The notes beneath the pieces are model-generated. The model had not been told where the DNA came from, did not search any database, and saw only the letters and a program-made list of their open reading frames with translations. From Dethiobacter sp. (lineage in GTDB: Bacteria > Bacillota_D > Dethiobacteria > Dethiobacterales > Dethiobacteraceae), in the NCBI GenBank assembly GCA_018333395.1, contig JAGXSQ010000007.1, positions 1 through 6,154 of the forward strand: 6,154 bases of DNA, in the 5' to 3' direction. The number at the start of each line of letters is the position of its first letter. Position 1 is the stretch's first letter. Made by a program: the position numbers and the translations under genes. Positions 1-4,210 of the stretch are shown piece after piece.

Positions 1-941
1 TGCCCGTCCCGCGCACTCAGCTCGCCCTGGAGCTGCTGCACCAGCTGCTCCTGCGCCGCCAGTTGCTGGCTTAGCCGCTCCTGGGTTGCTTGTAGTTGAG
101 CTTGGGCCTGCGCGATAGCCTGCTCCCGCTCGGCAACCACTTGGTTGAGGCTGGCAATCCGCCCATCCCGCTCGGCTATGCCCTGGTTGAGGCCGGTGAG
201 CTGATACTCAAGAGCCACCAGATGTCCCAATTTTGCGAAGAGATTCTTTATGAGGTAGCTACCTTCTGGGGCGGCCCATCCATCTAGCAACTCTGTGATG
301 CCGGGCGATTCAATGCTGCCAACAAACAACACGCCGAGGCCGTGCGAGTGATCAAACTCGATGTGCGGATAGCTCGCTGACAGCTCCTCCCACAGCCGCC
401 AGACGCCAAAGCTGCGCTCACGGACGTTAATGTCGTGAAACAGGATCACGCCGCGATAGGAAAGCTTTGGCAGCCAGGTTTCAAAGTCGTGCCGCGCCGC
501 CTCGTAAGTGTGCAGGCCGTCAATGTGCAAAAGGTCGATAGTGCCATCGCTGAAATATGTAAGCGCATCATCAAATGGCATCCTTAGCAACTGCGAAAAA
601 GTGTGGTACAGGCGTCGATTTCGCGCCTCGGTACGGGCAAACACCTCCTCGCCGTAGAACCCTCCGTGCTCATCGCCCTGCCAGGTATCAATGGCGTAGC
701 ATTTAGTGGAAAATCCATTGGCAAGGACGCTTTGGCAGAAACTGAAATATGACAAGCCGTAATAAGTGCCTAGTTCCACGAAAATGCGCGGCTTGAGCTG
801 TTCGATGATCCAAAAAGCGAAGGGAACGTGACCAACCCAGGGGCTCGAGCCCGTATCAAGAAAGTCCGCCTCCAATAGAATGCTTTTGGAAACCAGCGCA
901 GTAATATTCGACCTGCCTACAAGTTTCGCATAATCACTCAT
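1..941 (-). CDS. SAM-dependent methyltransferase (Methyltransf_24-like) with C-terminal coiled coil, partial
   Basis: The gene starts inside the window and runs off its left edge: 313 codons are visible and the 3' end is missing. Residues about 50-175 form a class I Rossmann methyltransferase. The SAM-binding loop is VELGTYYGLSYF (55-66), an acidic residue of strand 2 lies in AIDTW (83-87), and LLHIDGLHTYE (137-147) and GVILFHDI (164-171) are typical of the Methyltransf_24 / cephalosporin-hydroxylase-like group found in surface-glycan clusters. From about residue 245 the protein becomes a Q/A/E-rich coiled coil with 14-residue repeats, still running at the edge. Such proteins often continue into a glycosyltransferase, but that cannot be seen here. 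The ATG at 941-939 is chosen because GAGGTGG lies 5 nt upstream. The likely role is methylation of a sugar or chain end on the polysaccharide exported by the neighbouring Wzm/Wzt; the exact substrate is unknown. The fold is well supported and the role is inferred. Confidence 0.85.
   Translation of the reverse strand, partial: MSDYAKLVGRSNITALVSKSILLEADFLDTGSSPWVGHVPFAFWIIEQLKPRIFVELGTYYGLSYFSFCQSVLANGFSTKCYAIDTWQGDEHGGFYGEEVFARTEARNRRLYHTFSQLLRMPFDDALTYFSDGTIDLLHIDGLHTYEAARHDFETWLPKLSYRGVILFHDINVRERSFGVWRLWEELSASYPHIEFDHSHGLGVLFVGSIESPGITELLDGWAAPEGSYLIKNLFAKLGHLVALEYQLTGLNQGIAERDGRIASLNQVVAEREQAIAQAQAQLQATQERLSQQLAAQEQLVQQLQGELSARDG
108..191 (-). repeat. 42-nt tandem repeat encoding coiled-coil heptads
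   Basis: Two adjacent 42-nt units encode LNQGIAERDGRIAS and LNQVVAEREQAIAQ (residues 251-264 and 265-278). Each is two heptads with hydrophobic residues at regular spacing. A looser third unit follows. The pattern suggests growth of the coiled coil by unit duplication, a common way for such linkers to vary in length. Confidence 0.7.
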
Positions 942-951
942 CGCTGCCACC

Positions 952-1062
952 TCAATACTGACCTTGGGCGTTTAAGTACGCTTCAACAATCATTCCCGCT
1001 TCCCCTTCTGCCCGCACCTCGCCGGGCTCGGGCCAGCTTGCGCAATCGTCCAACTGCTTGAC
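952..1062 (-). pseudogene. wzt-like ATPase C-terminal tail relic, copy 1
   Basis: The minus strand reads VKQLDDCASW followed by PEPGEVRAEGEAGMIVEAYL, six more residues (NAQGQY) and a TGA stop. It aligns without gaps to the last 36 residues of the intact Wzt at 4211-4942, where the matching stretch starts VKKICDRAIW and ends KAQGQA. Upstream of the valine the similarity stops abruptly and REP sequence begins, so Walker A, signature and Walker B are all gone. It cannot be an ATPase. It ends 10 nt before the methyltransferase start codon, in the position the end of a real wzt would occupy. Confidence 0.8.
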
Positions 1063-1074
1063 TCCGTAGGGCCT

Positions 1075-1096
1075 GCCCTGAGCGCAGTCGAAGGGC
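1075..1096. repeat. REP-like unit
   Basis: A single unit of the form GCCCT-N12-AGGGC with core GAGCGCAGTCGA and complementary ends. The same unit occurs at 2950-2971, with a variant at 2974-2994. Sequences with this core are widely scattered between genes in environmental bacteria, Chloroflexota among them (recalled, not searched). Here it sits at the break point of the truncated wzt tail. Confidence 0.6.
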
Positions 1097-1134
1097 TGCA
1101 AGACAAAACGCAGCCCTAGCCCTCACACCGCGAA

Positions 1135-1164
1135 ACTGTACCACAAGATTCCGTCACACGGCAA
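1135..1164 (-). promoter_or_regulatory. Putative extended -10 promoter for the methyltransferase
   Basis: On the minus strand there is a -35-like TTGCCG, an 18-nt spacer and TGGTACAGT, an extended -10 (TGn plus TACAGT). The arrangement is the same, with an 18-nt spacer, at 3033-3062 and 5752-5781. Agreement among three positions is the main evidence. The predicted transcript has a leader of about 190 nt crossing the REP unit and the wzt tail before reaching the start codon at 941. Confidence 0.5.
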
Positions 1165-1245
1165 CAGATTTTTCGCTTATGGCTGTAAGCTTCGCCCAGC
1201 CCCTCCCTGTCAGGGGGTGGCCTGCTTCTCGATCAACTCGCTACC

Positions 1246-1568
1246 TCAACCATCCCGCTCGGCTTGTGCCAGCAGCTCGCGCTTCAGGTCGGGGGTGAGG
1301 CGCATCCCGCCGTGTTCCAGCCTAGCGAGATCGTCTTCGAGTGCGCGGTCGGCTCGTCGTAAGCGATGGATGCGCAAGAGGACTGGCCTCGAAGAAGACC
1401 GCCTCAATCCTGGTGGGCGTGCCGGAGTTCATCGTTTAGGTCGGTGGGGGTGAGGTTGGAGTACGGCCACCCGTGGCGCGTGTACCCCACATTCCCCTGA
1501 AAAACATCCAGTTGTAGTGCCGGCCGGTCGGCGACCCCTAAAGCTAAGAAATTCCCCTGCGTGCTCAC
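1246..1568 (-). pseudogene. Frameshifted reading frame, family not recognised
   Basis: Two minus-strand reading frames with coding-like composition lie end to end in different frames. The first (GTG at 1568 to TGA at 1404) contains FLALGVADRPALQLDVFQGN and GYTRHGWPYSNLTPTDLNDE. The second (about 1400 to TGA at 1246) contains RIHRLRRADRALEDDLARLE and MRLTPDLKRELLAQAERDG. A third-frame bridge, RIEAVFFEASP, joins them near 1380-1410, which suggests one ancestral protein with two frameshifts. After the 1246 stop the same frame reads on as GSELIEKQATP to another stop at 1210, so that TGA may itself be a mutated Trp codon. The segment MRLTPDLKRELL vaguely recalls ribbon-helix-helix antitoxins, but I do not assign a family. 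There is no convincing ribosome-binding site before the GTG. Confidence 0.4.
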
Positions 1569-1738
1569 GCTAACGTGGCTACAATCCGTGGTGCCTGAGG
1601 GTCGCCGGGTTCAGATTACTCTGCGGGTTCGTGGCACCAGTGTGGGTCGAACTCCTTTACCGGCCGGCTGCCCCTATTTTCATGCTTCGTGGTGCCGGTG
1701 TCAACCGGCATGAGCGATTCCGCAGAATGATGTGCCGG
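1569..1738. other. Non-coding, inverted-repeat-rich stretch
   Basis: No gene is visible. The stretch is rich in short inverted repeats. There is a perfect hairpin TGCCGGT-GTCA-ACCGGCA at 1693-1710. TGGTGCC at 1589-1595 pairs with GGCACCA at 1633-1639, and TCTGCGG at 1620-1626 pairs with CCGCAGA at 1720-1726. Two GC-rich CCGGCCGG blocks lie near 1519 and 1662. The hairpin has no T-run on either side, so it is not a clear intrinsic terminator. It may be the decayed end of a mobile element. Confidence 0.4.
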
Positions 1739-1936
1739 TTAACCATGCGCCACCCCGCTAAATCTTGACTTTAGCTTGCTGAAGTAAAGCTCCTCAATCG
1801 GCTGGTAATCAAGGTCAACTTGCTCTTTGAAGTCCTTAACCAGGTCGGCATACACCGCCTGGTCAGCCTCGTCGCCGTCCACGGCGCGAAAGCACAAGGG
1901 AACGTCGCTGTCACCCCTTGCTCTATCACTGGAACC
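1739..1936 (-). pseudogene. Probable truncated MNT-type nucleotidyltransferase relic
   Basis: This minus-strand frame reads GSSDRARGDSDVPLCFRAVD, then DGDEADQAVYADLVKDFKEQ, and ends about 26 residues later at a TAA. The opening resembles the GSRARGDSDxDL nucleotide-binding motif of minimal nucleotidyltransferases, with two residues inserted after GS and the second catalytic Asp replaced (SDVPL instead of SDxDL). No N-terminus or start codon exists: the homology begins inside the last codons of the HEPN gene, whose TGA stop lies in AGTGAT of this frame. The length of about 65 codons is roughly half of a normal domain. It is probably the remains of an older MNT gene into which the AT-rich MNT-HEPN pair was joined. 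The family call rests on one motif. Confidence 0.4.
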
Positions 1937-2339
1937 AGTATTTGAGAAAATCCTTCGCAACAGGCAGGACATCATCAGCATTTATTCTCGCCTTCTCAGC
2001 ATCGGTTTTTTCATATTCCTCAAAGGGCAACCATAACTTATTGTCTATTATACTGGGGTACCTGCTAAGGCTGACTTCCGGCTCTATCCCTTGTGATATT
2101 TCTGAAATTCTGTGCAGGTTCTTCTGCCATGATTCAGGTATATGCTGTTCTTTTAAAGCCTCTATAAGAATCTCGCCAACAAAATGTGTTTTTTGGAAAA
2201 TGCCAAACGCAATAAGGATGGATTTTATGCACTTCTCTACCGATTGCTGAAAATGGTACACCGATTTATCATAAAACCCCGCCTCAAGTAATTTCTTGCC
2301 TATAAAATAATACCTTTCTCCATCTTTGAGCATGGCCAT
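1926..2339 (-). CDS. HEPN domain protein, partner of the upstream nucleotidyltransferase
   Basis: The 137-residue all-helical protein has the layout of PF05168-type HEPN proteins. A first helix with DGERYYFIGKKLLEAGFYDK is followed by the characteristic VYHFQQSVEKCIKSILIAFG (compare the family's AxQQAxEKALKAxL), a KTH motif near residue 51, and a last helix DDVLPVAKDFLKYWF. Length and ends look complete. The RX4-6H ribonuclease motif of HepT-type toxins is not seen, so an RNase role is not supported by sequence. The gene lies 24 nt behind the MNT gene, with no clear ribosome-binding site, and is probably translated with it. The start may be ATG 2339 or the ATG two codons later. Base composition is clearly more AT-rich than the surrounding DNA, pointing to acquisition together with the MNT gene. 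A toxin or substrate-binding role is inferred from the pairing. Confidence 0.75.
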   Translation of the reverse strand: MAMLKDGERYYFIGKKLLEAGFYDKSVYHFQQSVEKCIKSILIAFGIFQKTHFVGEILIEALKEQHIPESWQKNLHRISEISQGIEPEVSLSRYPSIIDNKLWLPFEEYEKTDAEKARINADDVLPVAKDFLKYWFQ

Positions 2340-2363
2340 CGCAAAGTCTTTATTGCTTACATT

Positions 2364-2816
2364 TTACAGATATGTGGCAACGCCATGCTTGACGGGAAAT
2401 TTCCAGCCATCGCCGAGTCTTTTTATTCCCTTTATTGTTATATATTCCCTTACTTCGTTAATTAGACCTTTCAAAAAGCCATTTTTATCCAGTAAAACAA
2501 CTCCTTCTTCAGCTATATCAAGGAATAAAGGGTTATGATTCTTAAAATTTGAAATGACCTCTTCTGGAGTTAACAGGAGGATATCAAGTAGTAGAGGAGA
2601 GAGGCAGTGTTTAATCTGGACTATTTCATTTGTCCTTCTATGTCGTTTGGGATTAATGCCACTGGCTACAATAAGAACGTCAAAATCGGCATCTGGAGTA
2701 GCCGTTCCCTTTACCCTTGAACCAAAGGCAGCTACACCAGAAACATCAAACGGCAAGCTTGCCTTTTCAAATGTCATTCTAACTTCGGTAAAAATGTCTT
2801 TGCCGAACTCATTCAT
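2364..2816 (-). CDS. MNT-type nucleotidyltransferase (MntA-like antitoxin candidate)
   Basis: A polymerase-beta-fold minimal nucleotidyltransferase of 150 residues. AAFGSR opens a GS-X10-DXD motif that ends in DADFDVLIV, giving the two metal-binding aspartates. A third carboxylate is likely in LLLDILLLTPEEV. In the MntA/HepT family such enzymes AMPylate the HEPN toxin and so neutralise it; here the HEPN gene follows directly. Two adjacent ATGs are possible (2819 and 2816). I prefer 2816, because it gives the same 5-nt distance to GAGGTGG as the methyltransferase start behind the other repeat copy. The frame is open much further upstream, to 3026, but that part is REP and wzt-tail sequence in another frame and is not protein. 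The gene is AT-rich relative to wzm/wzt. Confidence 0.8.
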   Translation of the reverse strand: MNEFGKDIFTEVRMTFEKASLPFDVSGVAAFGSRVKGTATPDADFDVLIVASGINPKRHRRTNEIVQIKHCLSPLLLDILLLTPEEVISNFKNHNPLFLDIAEEGVVLLDKNGFLKGLINEVREYITIKGIKRLGDGWKFPVKHGVATYL

Positions 2817-2826
2817 CATCGCCACC

Positions 2827-2937
2827 TCAAGCCTGCCTCTGGGCTTGCAAGTATTCTTCCACCACCAGCCCCGCTTCACCTTCGGCCCGGATCTCGCCTT
2901 GCTCGGGCCAGCTTGCGCAATCGTCCAACTGCTTGAC
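2827..2937 (-). pseudogene. wzt-like ATPase C-terminal tail relic, copy 2
   Basis: It reads VKQLDDCASWPEQGEIRAEG, then EAGLVVEEYLQAQRQA and TGA. This is closer to the intact Wzt tail (QGEIRSEGEAGLVVEEYL, ending KAQGQA) than copy 1 is. All catalytic motifs are missing. The valine marks the same break point as copy 1. The frame remains open upstream through the REP units to an ATG at 3042, so a short chimeric peptide of about 71 residues could in principle be made, but its first half is translated REP sequence and I regard it as meaningless. Confidence 0.8.
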
Positions 2938-2949
2938 TCCGTAGGGCCC

Positions 2950-2994
2950 GCCCTGAGCGCAGTCGAAGGGCTTGCCCTGAGCCTGCCGAAGGGC
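2950..2994. repeat. Two tandem REP-like units
   Basis: Unit A (2950-2971) has core GAGCGCAGTCGA and equals the unit in repeat copy 1. Unit B (2974-2994) has core GAGCCTGCCGA. Both end in GCCCT and AGGGC, which can pair. Unit B accounts for the length difference between the two large repeats, so REP units were gained or lost after duplication. Confidence 0.6.
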
Positions 2995-3032
2995 TGCGAG
3001 ACAAAACGCGGCCCTAGCCCTCGCACCGCGAG

Positions 3033-3062
3033 ATTGTATCACGGGCTGCTAACGGACAGCAA
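3033..3062 (-). promoter_or_regulatory. Putative extended -10 promoter for the MNT-HEPN pair
   Basis: On the minus strand: -35-like TTGCTG, an 18-nt spacer, then TGATACAAT, a near-consensus extended -10. CTCGC-GGT-GCGAG follows and can form a small hairpin at the start of the transcript. The -35 and spacer (TTGCT, then CCGTT and GC) match the wzm promoter region closely. It would drive a leader of about 210 nt through the REP units and wzt tail into the MNT gene. Confidence 0.55.
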
Positions 3063-3079
3063 TAGAGTTTTGCTTATGG

Positions 3080-3269
3080 GGTGTGTCTGTATGTCTAAAC
3101 TGCTCTTGTGGGGTGTAGCCCGGGGTGTGTCTGCCTTGCCTGGCCCGTTTTGGGAACTGCTCACCCCACATAAATCGAGGCGGCCCGTCGCTTGATACTA
3201 GGGTGCCTATGTGGCCTTATCCCATCACAGACTTGCGCGAGCCGCCTCTTAGCACCACGGGGGTGATGC
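3080..3269. other. Non-coding stretch, possibly IS110 left end
   Basis: No gene is seen. GGGGTGTGTCTG occurs twice, at 3078-3089 and 3122-3133. Nearer the transposase relic the DNA can fold. GAGGCGGC at 3177-3184 pairs with GCCGCCTC at 3241-3248, and CATCAC near 3223 pairs with GTGATG near 3263. In IS110-group elements the left end upstream of the transposase encodes the structured bridge RNA, and this stretch has the right position and length. The assignment is inference only. Confidence 0.35.
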
Positions 3270-3461
3270 ATGGTCATTAGCCACGCTCCGCTCGCTACAG
3301 GTATAGGCGTTGATCCCCACCCTGGCAGCCATACCGCTGCCGCCCTCGACCCAAACGGCATGCTACTGGATAATCTCAGTGTGTCCAATGACCAAGCAGG
3401 CTTGGCCAACCTGAAGCGTTGGGCGCTTGGCTTCAGGGCAAAGACGTGCTCAGCGCGGTAA
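3270..3461 (+). pseudogene. IS110-family transposase, N-terminal relic
   Basis: The frame starts with ATG at 3270 and encodes ATGIGVDPHPGSHTAAALDP, then NGMLLDNLSVSNDQAGLANL and KRWALGF. This is the beginning of the DEDD RuvC-like domain of IS110 transposases (family style: GIDPHKxSHTAAALD). The first catalytic Asp of GVDPH is present. After about residue 55 the frame ends at 3461, where a full protein would have over 300 residues. A second frame from about 3430 (VLSAVIAGEGLGKVIRAV) may be the shifted continuation to about 3510. The rest, including the remaining carboxylates and the Ser domain, is gone. It is the only convincing plus-strand coding relic and lies tail-to-tail with hicA. Confidence 0.7.
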
Positions 3462-3531
3462 TTGCCGGTGAGGGCCTTGGCAAGGTTATCCGCGCTGTGC
3501 GCGTTCGCTCCAGCGATCTGGTTAGCATGTA

Positions 3532-3720
3532 TCAGTCCTCTTCGCTAGCGGCCAAGTGTCGGATAATCCTGCGGGCAAGAATTTCGTTGATTTCACGGTG
3601 ACGTGGCACAGGCTCCGATCTGCCAGTCTTGGGGTTGTGGTAGATATCGTGCCTGCCGCCGTGCCGAAGGAGAATACAGCCTGAGTGCTCCAGTCTCCTA
3701 ACGAGATCCAGTCGCTTCAC
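3532..3720 (-). CDS. hicA: HicA family mRNA interferase toxin
   Basis: A 62-residue protein of normal HicA length with the double-stranded-RNA-binding-like fold. KRLDLVRRLEHSGCILLRHG precedes GRHDIYHNP, whose His is the expected catalytic residue, and then PVPRHREINEILARRIIRHL. HicA toxins cleave mRNA and stop translation. The GTG start at 3720 overlaps the hicB stop by 4 nt (GTGA), with GAGGT 5 nt upstream, so the two are translationally coupled. No frameshift or missing key residue is seen, so it looks functional. Order is antitoxin first, toxin second, the reverse of the classic E. coli hicAB but common in environmental genomes. Confidence 0.9.
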   Translation of the reverse strand: MKRLDLVRRLEHSGCILLRHGGRHDIYHNPKTGRSEPVPRHREINEILARRIIRHLAASEED

Positions 3721-3905
3721 GCGACCTCTAACTCCTCTACCTTCCGAATTCCTGGAATCTCCGAACTGAAGGTGTGGAACAAGTCTTTCAGATGCTCCTT
3801 CAGGTCGTCCAGGCTCTCGCCTTGAGTCCAATGGTCAGGGTAATCGTTGAGGTAACCAAGGTACCGGCCATCGCTCTCTTTCCAATATGTGAAACGCGCT
3901 TTCAT
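3717..3905 (-). CDS. hicB: HicB-like short antitoxin
   Basis: A 62-residue protein with the partial RNase-H-like fold of HicB: MKARFTYWKESDGRYLGYLN, then DYPDHWTQGESLDDLKEHLK and a helix ending in EELEVA. There is no C-terminal ribbon-helix-helix or HTH DNA-binding part, as in the short HicB variants, so self-repression by this protein alone is doubtful. The ATG at 3905 is chosen because family homology begins there. However, the frame is open without a stop up to 4088, where it encodes the start of a HEPN domain. No good Shine-Dalgarno precedes 3905. The antitoxin might be made from this ATG or as an N-terminally extended fusion. It is coupled to hicA by a 4-nt overlap. Confidence 0.85.
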   Translation of the reverse strand: MKARFTYWKESDGRYLGYLNDYPDHWTQGESLDDLKEHLKDLFHTFSSEIPGIRKVEELEVA

Positions 3906-3977
3906 GTACAACACTTTACCAGAACCTGGACGGCAGGGGAGTGGCTGTCTTTGGCGGTCAGCCGCCTTCAGAATAAC

Positions 3978-4088
3978 CTCGGCCTGGGCATATTTGCCAG
4001 CGGCCGCCAAGGCCCGCGCCGCCTCGAGGTCATCTTCGGCCTGACGAAGCCAGCGCCACGCCTCACGCCGCTGTTTCTCCACGCTCAT
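3978..4088 (-). pseudogene. HEPN domain N-terminal relic, open in frame into hicB
   Basis: From ATG 4088 the frame encodes MSVEKQRREAWRWLRQAEDD and then LEAARALAAAGKYAQAE, a textbook first helix of a PF05168 HEPN protein (WLRQAEDDLEAARxLxxxGxYxxA). After residue about 37 the similarity stops. The QQAxEKALKA helix and the rest are missing. The frame nevertheless continues through about 24 unrelated residues (ADRQRQPLPC and on) directly into HicB, giving a possible 123-residue HEPN-HicB fusion. Its start lies within the end of the MNT relic, 26 nt overlapping, as in many intact MNT-HEPN operons. GC-rich codon use differs from the AT-rich HEPN at 1926-2339, so the two are not recent duplicates. 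Confidence 0.7.
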
Positions 4089-4191
4089 AAAGGAGCCTGG
4101 CCTCCTTCATCACGCCCCGCAAAAAGGGCAGTTCGCGCCGGTCCTGAAACTCCTGAGGGGTAAGAACCACCGGCTCTACTACCACCGGCAC
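4063..4191 (-). pseudogene. MNT nucleotidyltransferase C-terminal relic
   Basis: The frame reads VPVVVEPVVLTPQEFQDRRE, then LPFLRGVMKEARLLYERGET, AA and TGA. VVLTPQEF followed by PFLRGVMKEARLLYE is the usual end of a minimal nucleotidyltransferase (family style: VLTPEEFxxR, then FLREVLREGRVLYE). The N-terminal half with the GS...DXD active site is missing; its place is taken by the end of wzt, 20 bp upstream. AGGAG lies 7 nt before the GTG at 4191, so this 42-residue stub may still be translated, although it cannot be a catalyst. Confidence 0.7.
4090..4107 (-). promoter_or_regulatory. Hairpin between Shine-Dalgarno and HEPN-relic start
   Basis: On the minus strand AAGGAG-GCCAGG-CTCCTT forms a 6-bp stem. 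The left arm is a strong ribosome-binding sequence (AAGGAGG) and the right arm ends one base before the ATG at 4088. The fold would both hide that sequence and bring it close to the start codon. As the DNA also encodes the MNT end, chance cannot be excluded. Confidence 0.35.
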
Positions 4192-4210
4192 GAGCTTACT
4201 CCTAACCCCT

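Larger units (their letters stand above)
946..1182 (-). repeat. Promoter / REP / wzt-tail repeat, copy 1
   Basis: This 237-bp block is homologous to 2821-3079. Read on the minus strand it holds an A-rich upstream stretch, an extended -10 promoter (1135-1164), one REP-like unit (1075-1096), a 36-codon wzt-like tail (952-1062) and TTGAGGTGGC, the ribosome-binding site of the methyltransferase. The two copies share the same junction between REP unit and wzt tail, so they descend from one already rearranged ancestor. They have since diverged by substitutions, and copy 2 carries one extra REP unit. The homology ends just at the RBS of the following gene, which differs between copies. Confidence 0.8.
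2821..3079 (-). repeat. Promoter / REP / wzt-tail repeat, copy 2
   Basis: The 259-bp homologue of 946-1182 has the same order: promoter (3033-3062), REP units (2950-2994), wzt-like tail (2827-2937), TTGAGGTGGC. It is about 22 nt longer because of one additional REP unit. Here the RBS at its left end serves the MNT gene instead of a methyltransferase. Upstream of the -35, copy 2 shows GACACACCCC exactly 15 nt away. The wzm promoter has GACGCACCCC at the same distance, which ties this repeat to the transporter operon at both of its ends. Confidence 0.8.

Noticed and set aside
1246..1248. TGA as a recoded tryptophan codon, because the frame continues sensibly after it
   Set aside because: The surrounding frame is already frameshifted, and TGA is used as a normal stop in wzm and hicB. 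Mutation of a Trp codon in a pseudogene is simpler.
1217..1453. Plus-strand open frame of 78 codons rich in Ser and Arg
   Set aside because: The composition is that of an antisense shadow of the minus-strand relic at 1246-1568.
1589..1639. tRNA-like segment with paired ends TGGTGCC and GGCACCA
   Set aside because: It is only 51 nt long and has no T-arm or anticodon-arm pairing, so the pairing ends alone do not make a tRNA.
1075..2994. Repeated units as a CRISPR array
   Set aside because: The units are few, unevenly spaced and REP-like, with no regular spacers and no cas genes.
2820..3026. An N-terminal extension of the MNT reading frame to 3026
   Set aside because: It translates the REP units and, out of frame, the wzt tail. 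The GAGGTGG site points to 2816 or 2819.
2554..3195. Long plus-strand open frame opposite the MNT gene
   Set aside because: It is antisense to the MNT gene and the repeat, with no protein-family features, and is a shadow of the minus-strand codons.
3774..4163. Plus-strand open frame of 129 codons
   Set aside because: It is antisense to hicB and the HEPN and MNT relics, whose family motifs are on the minus strand.
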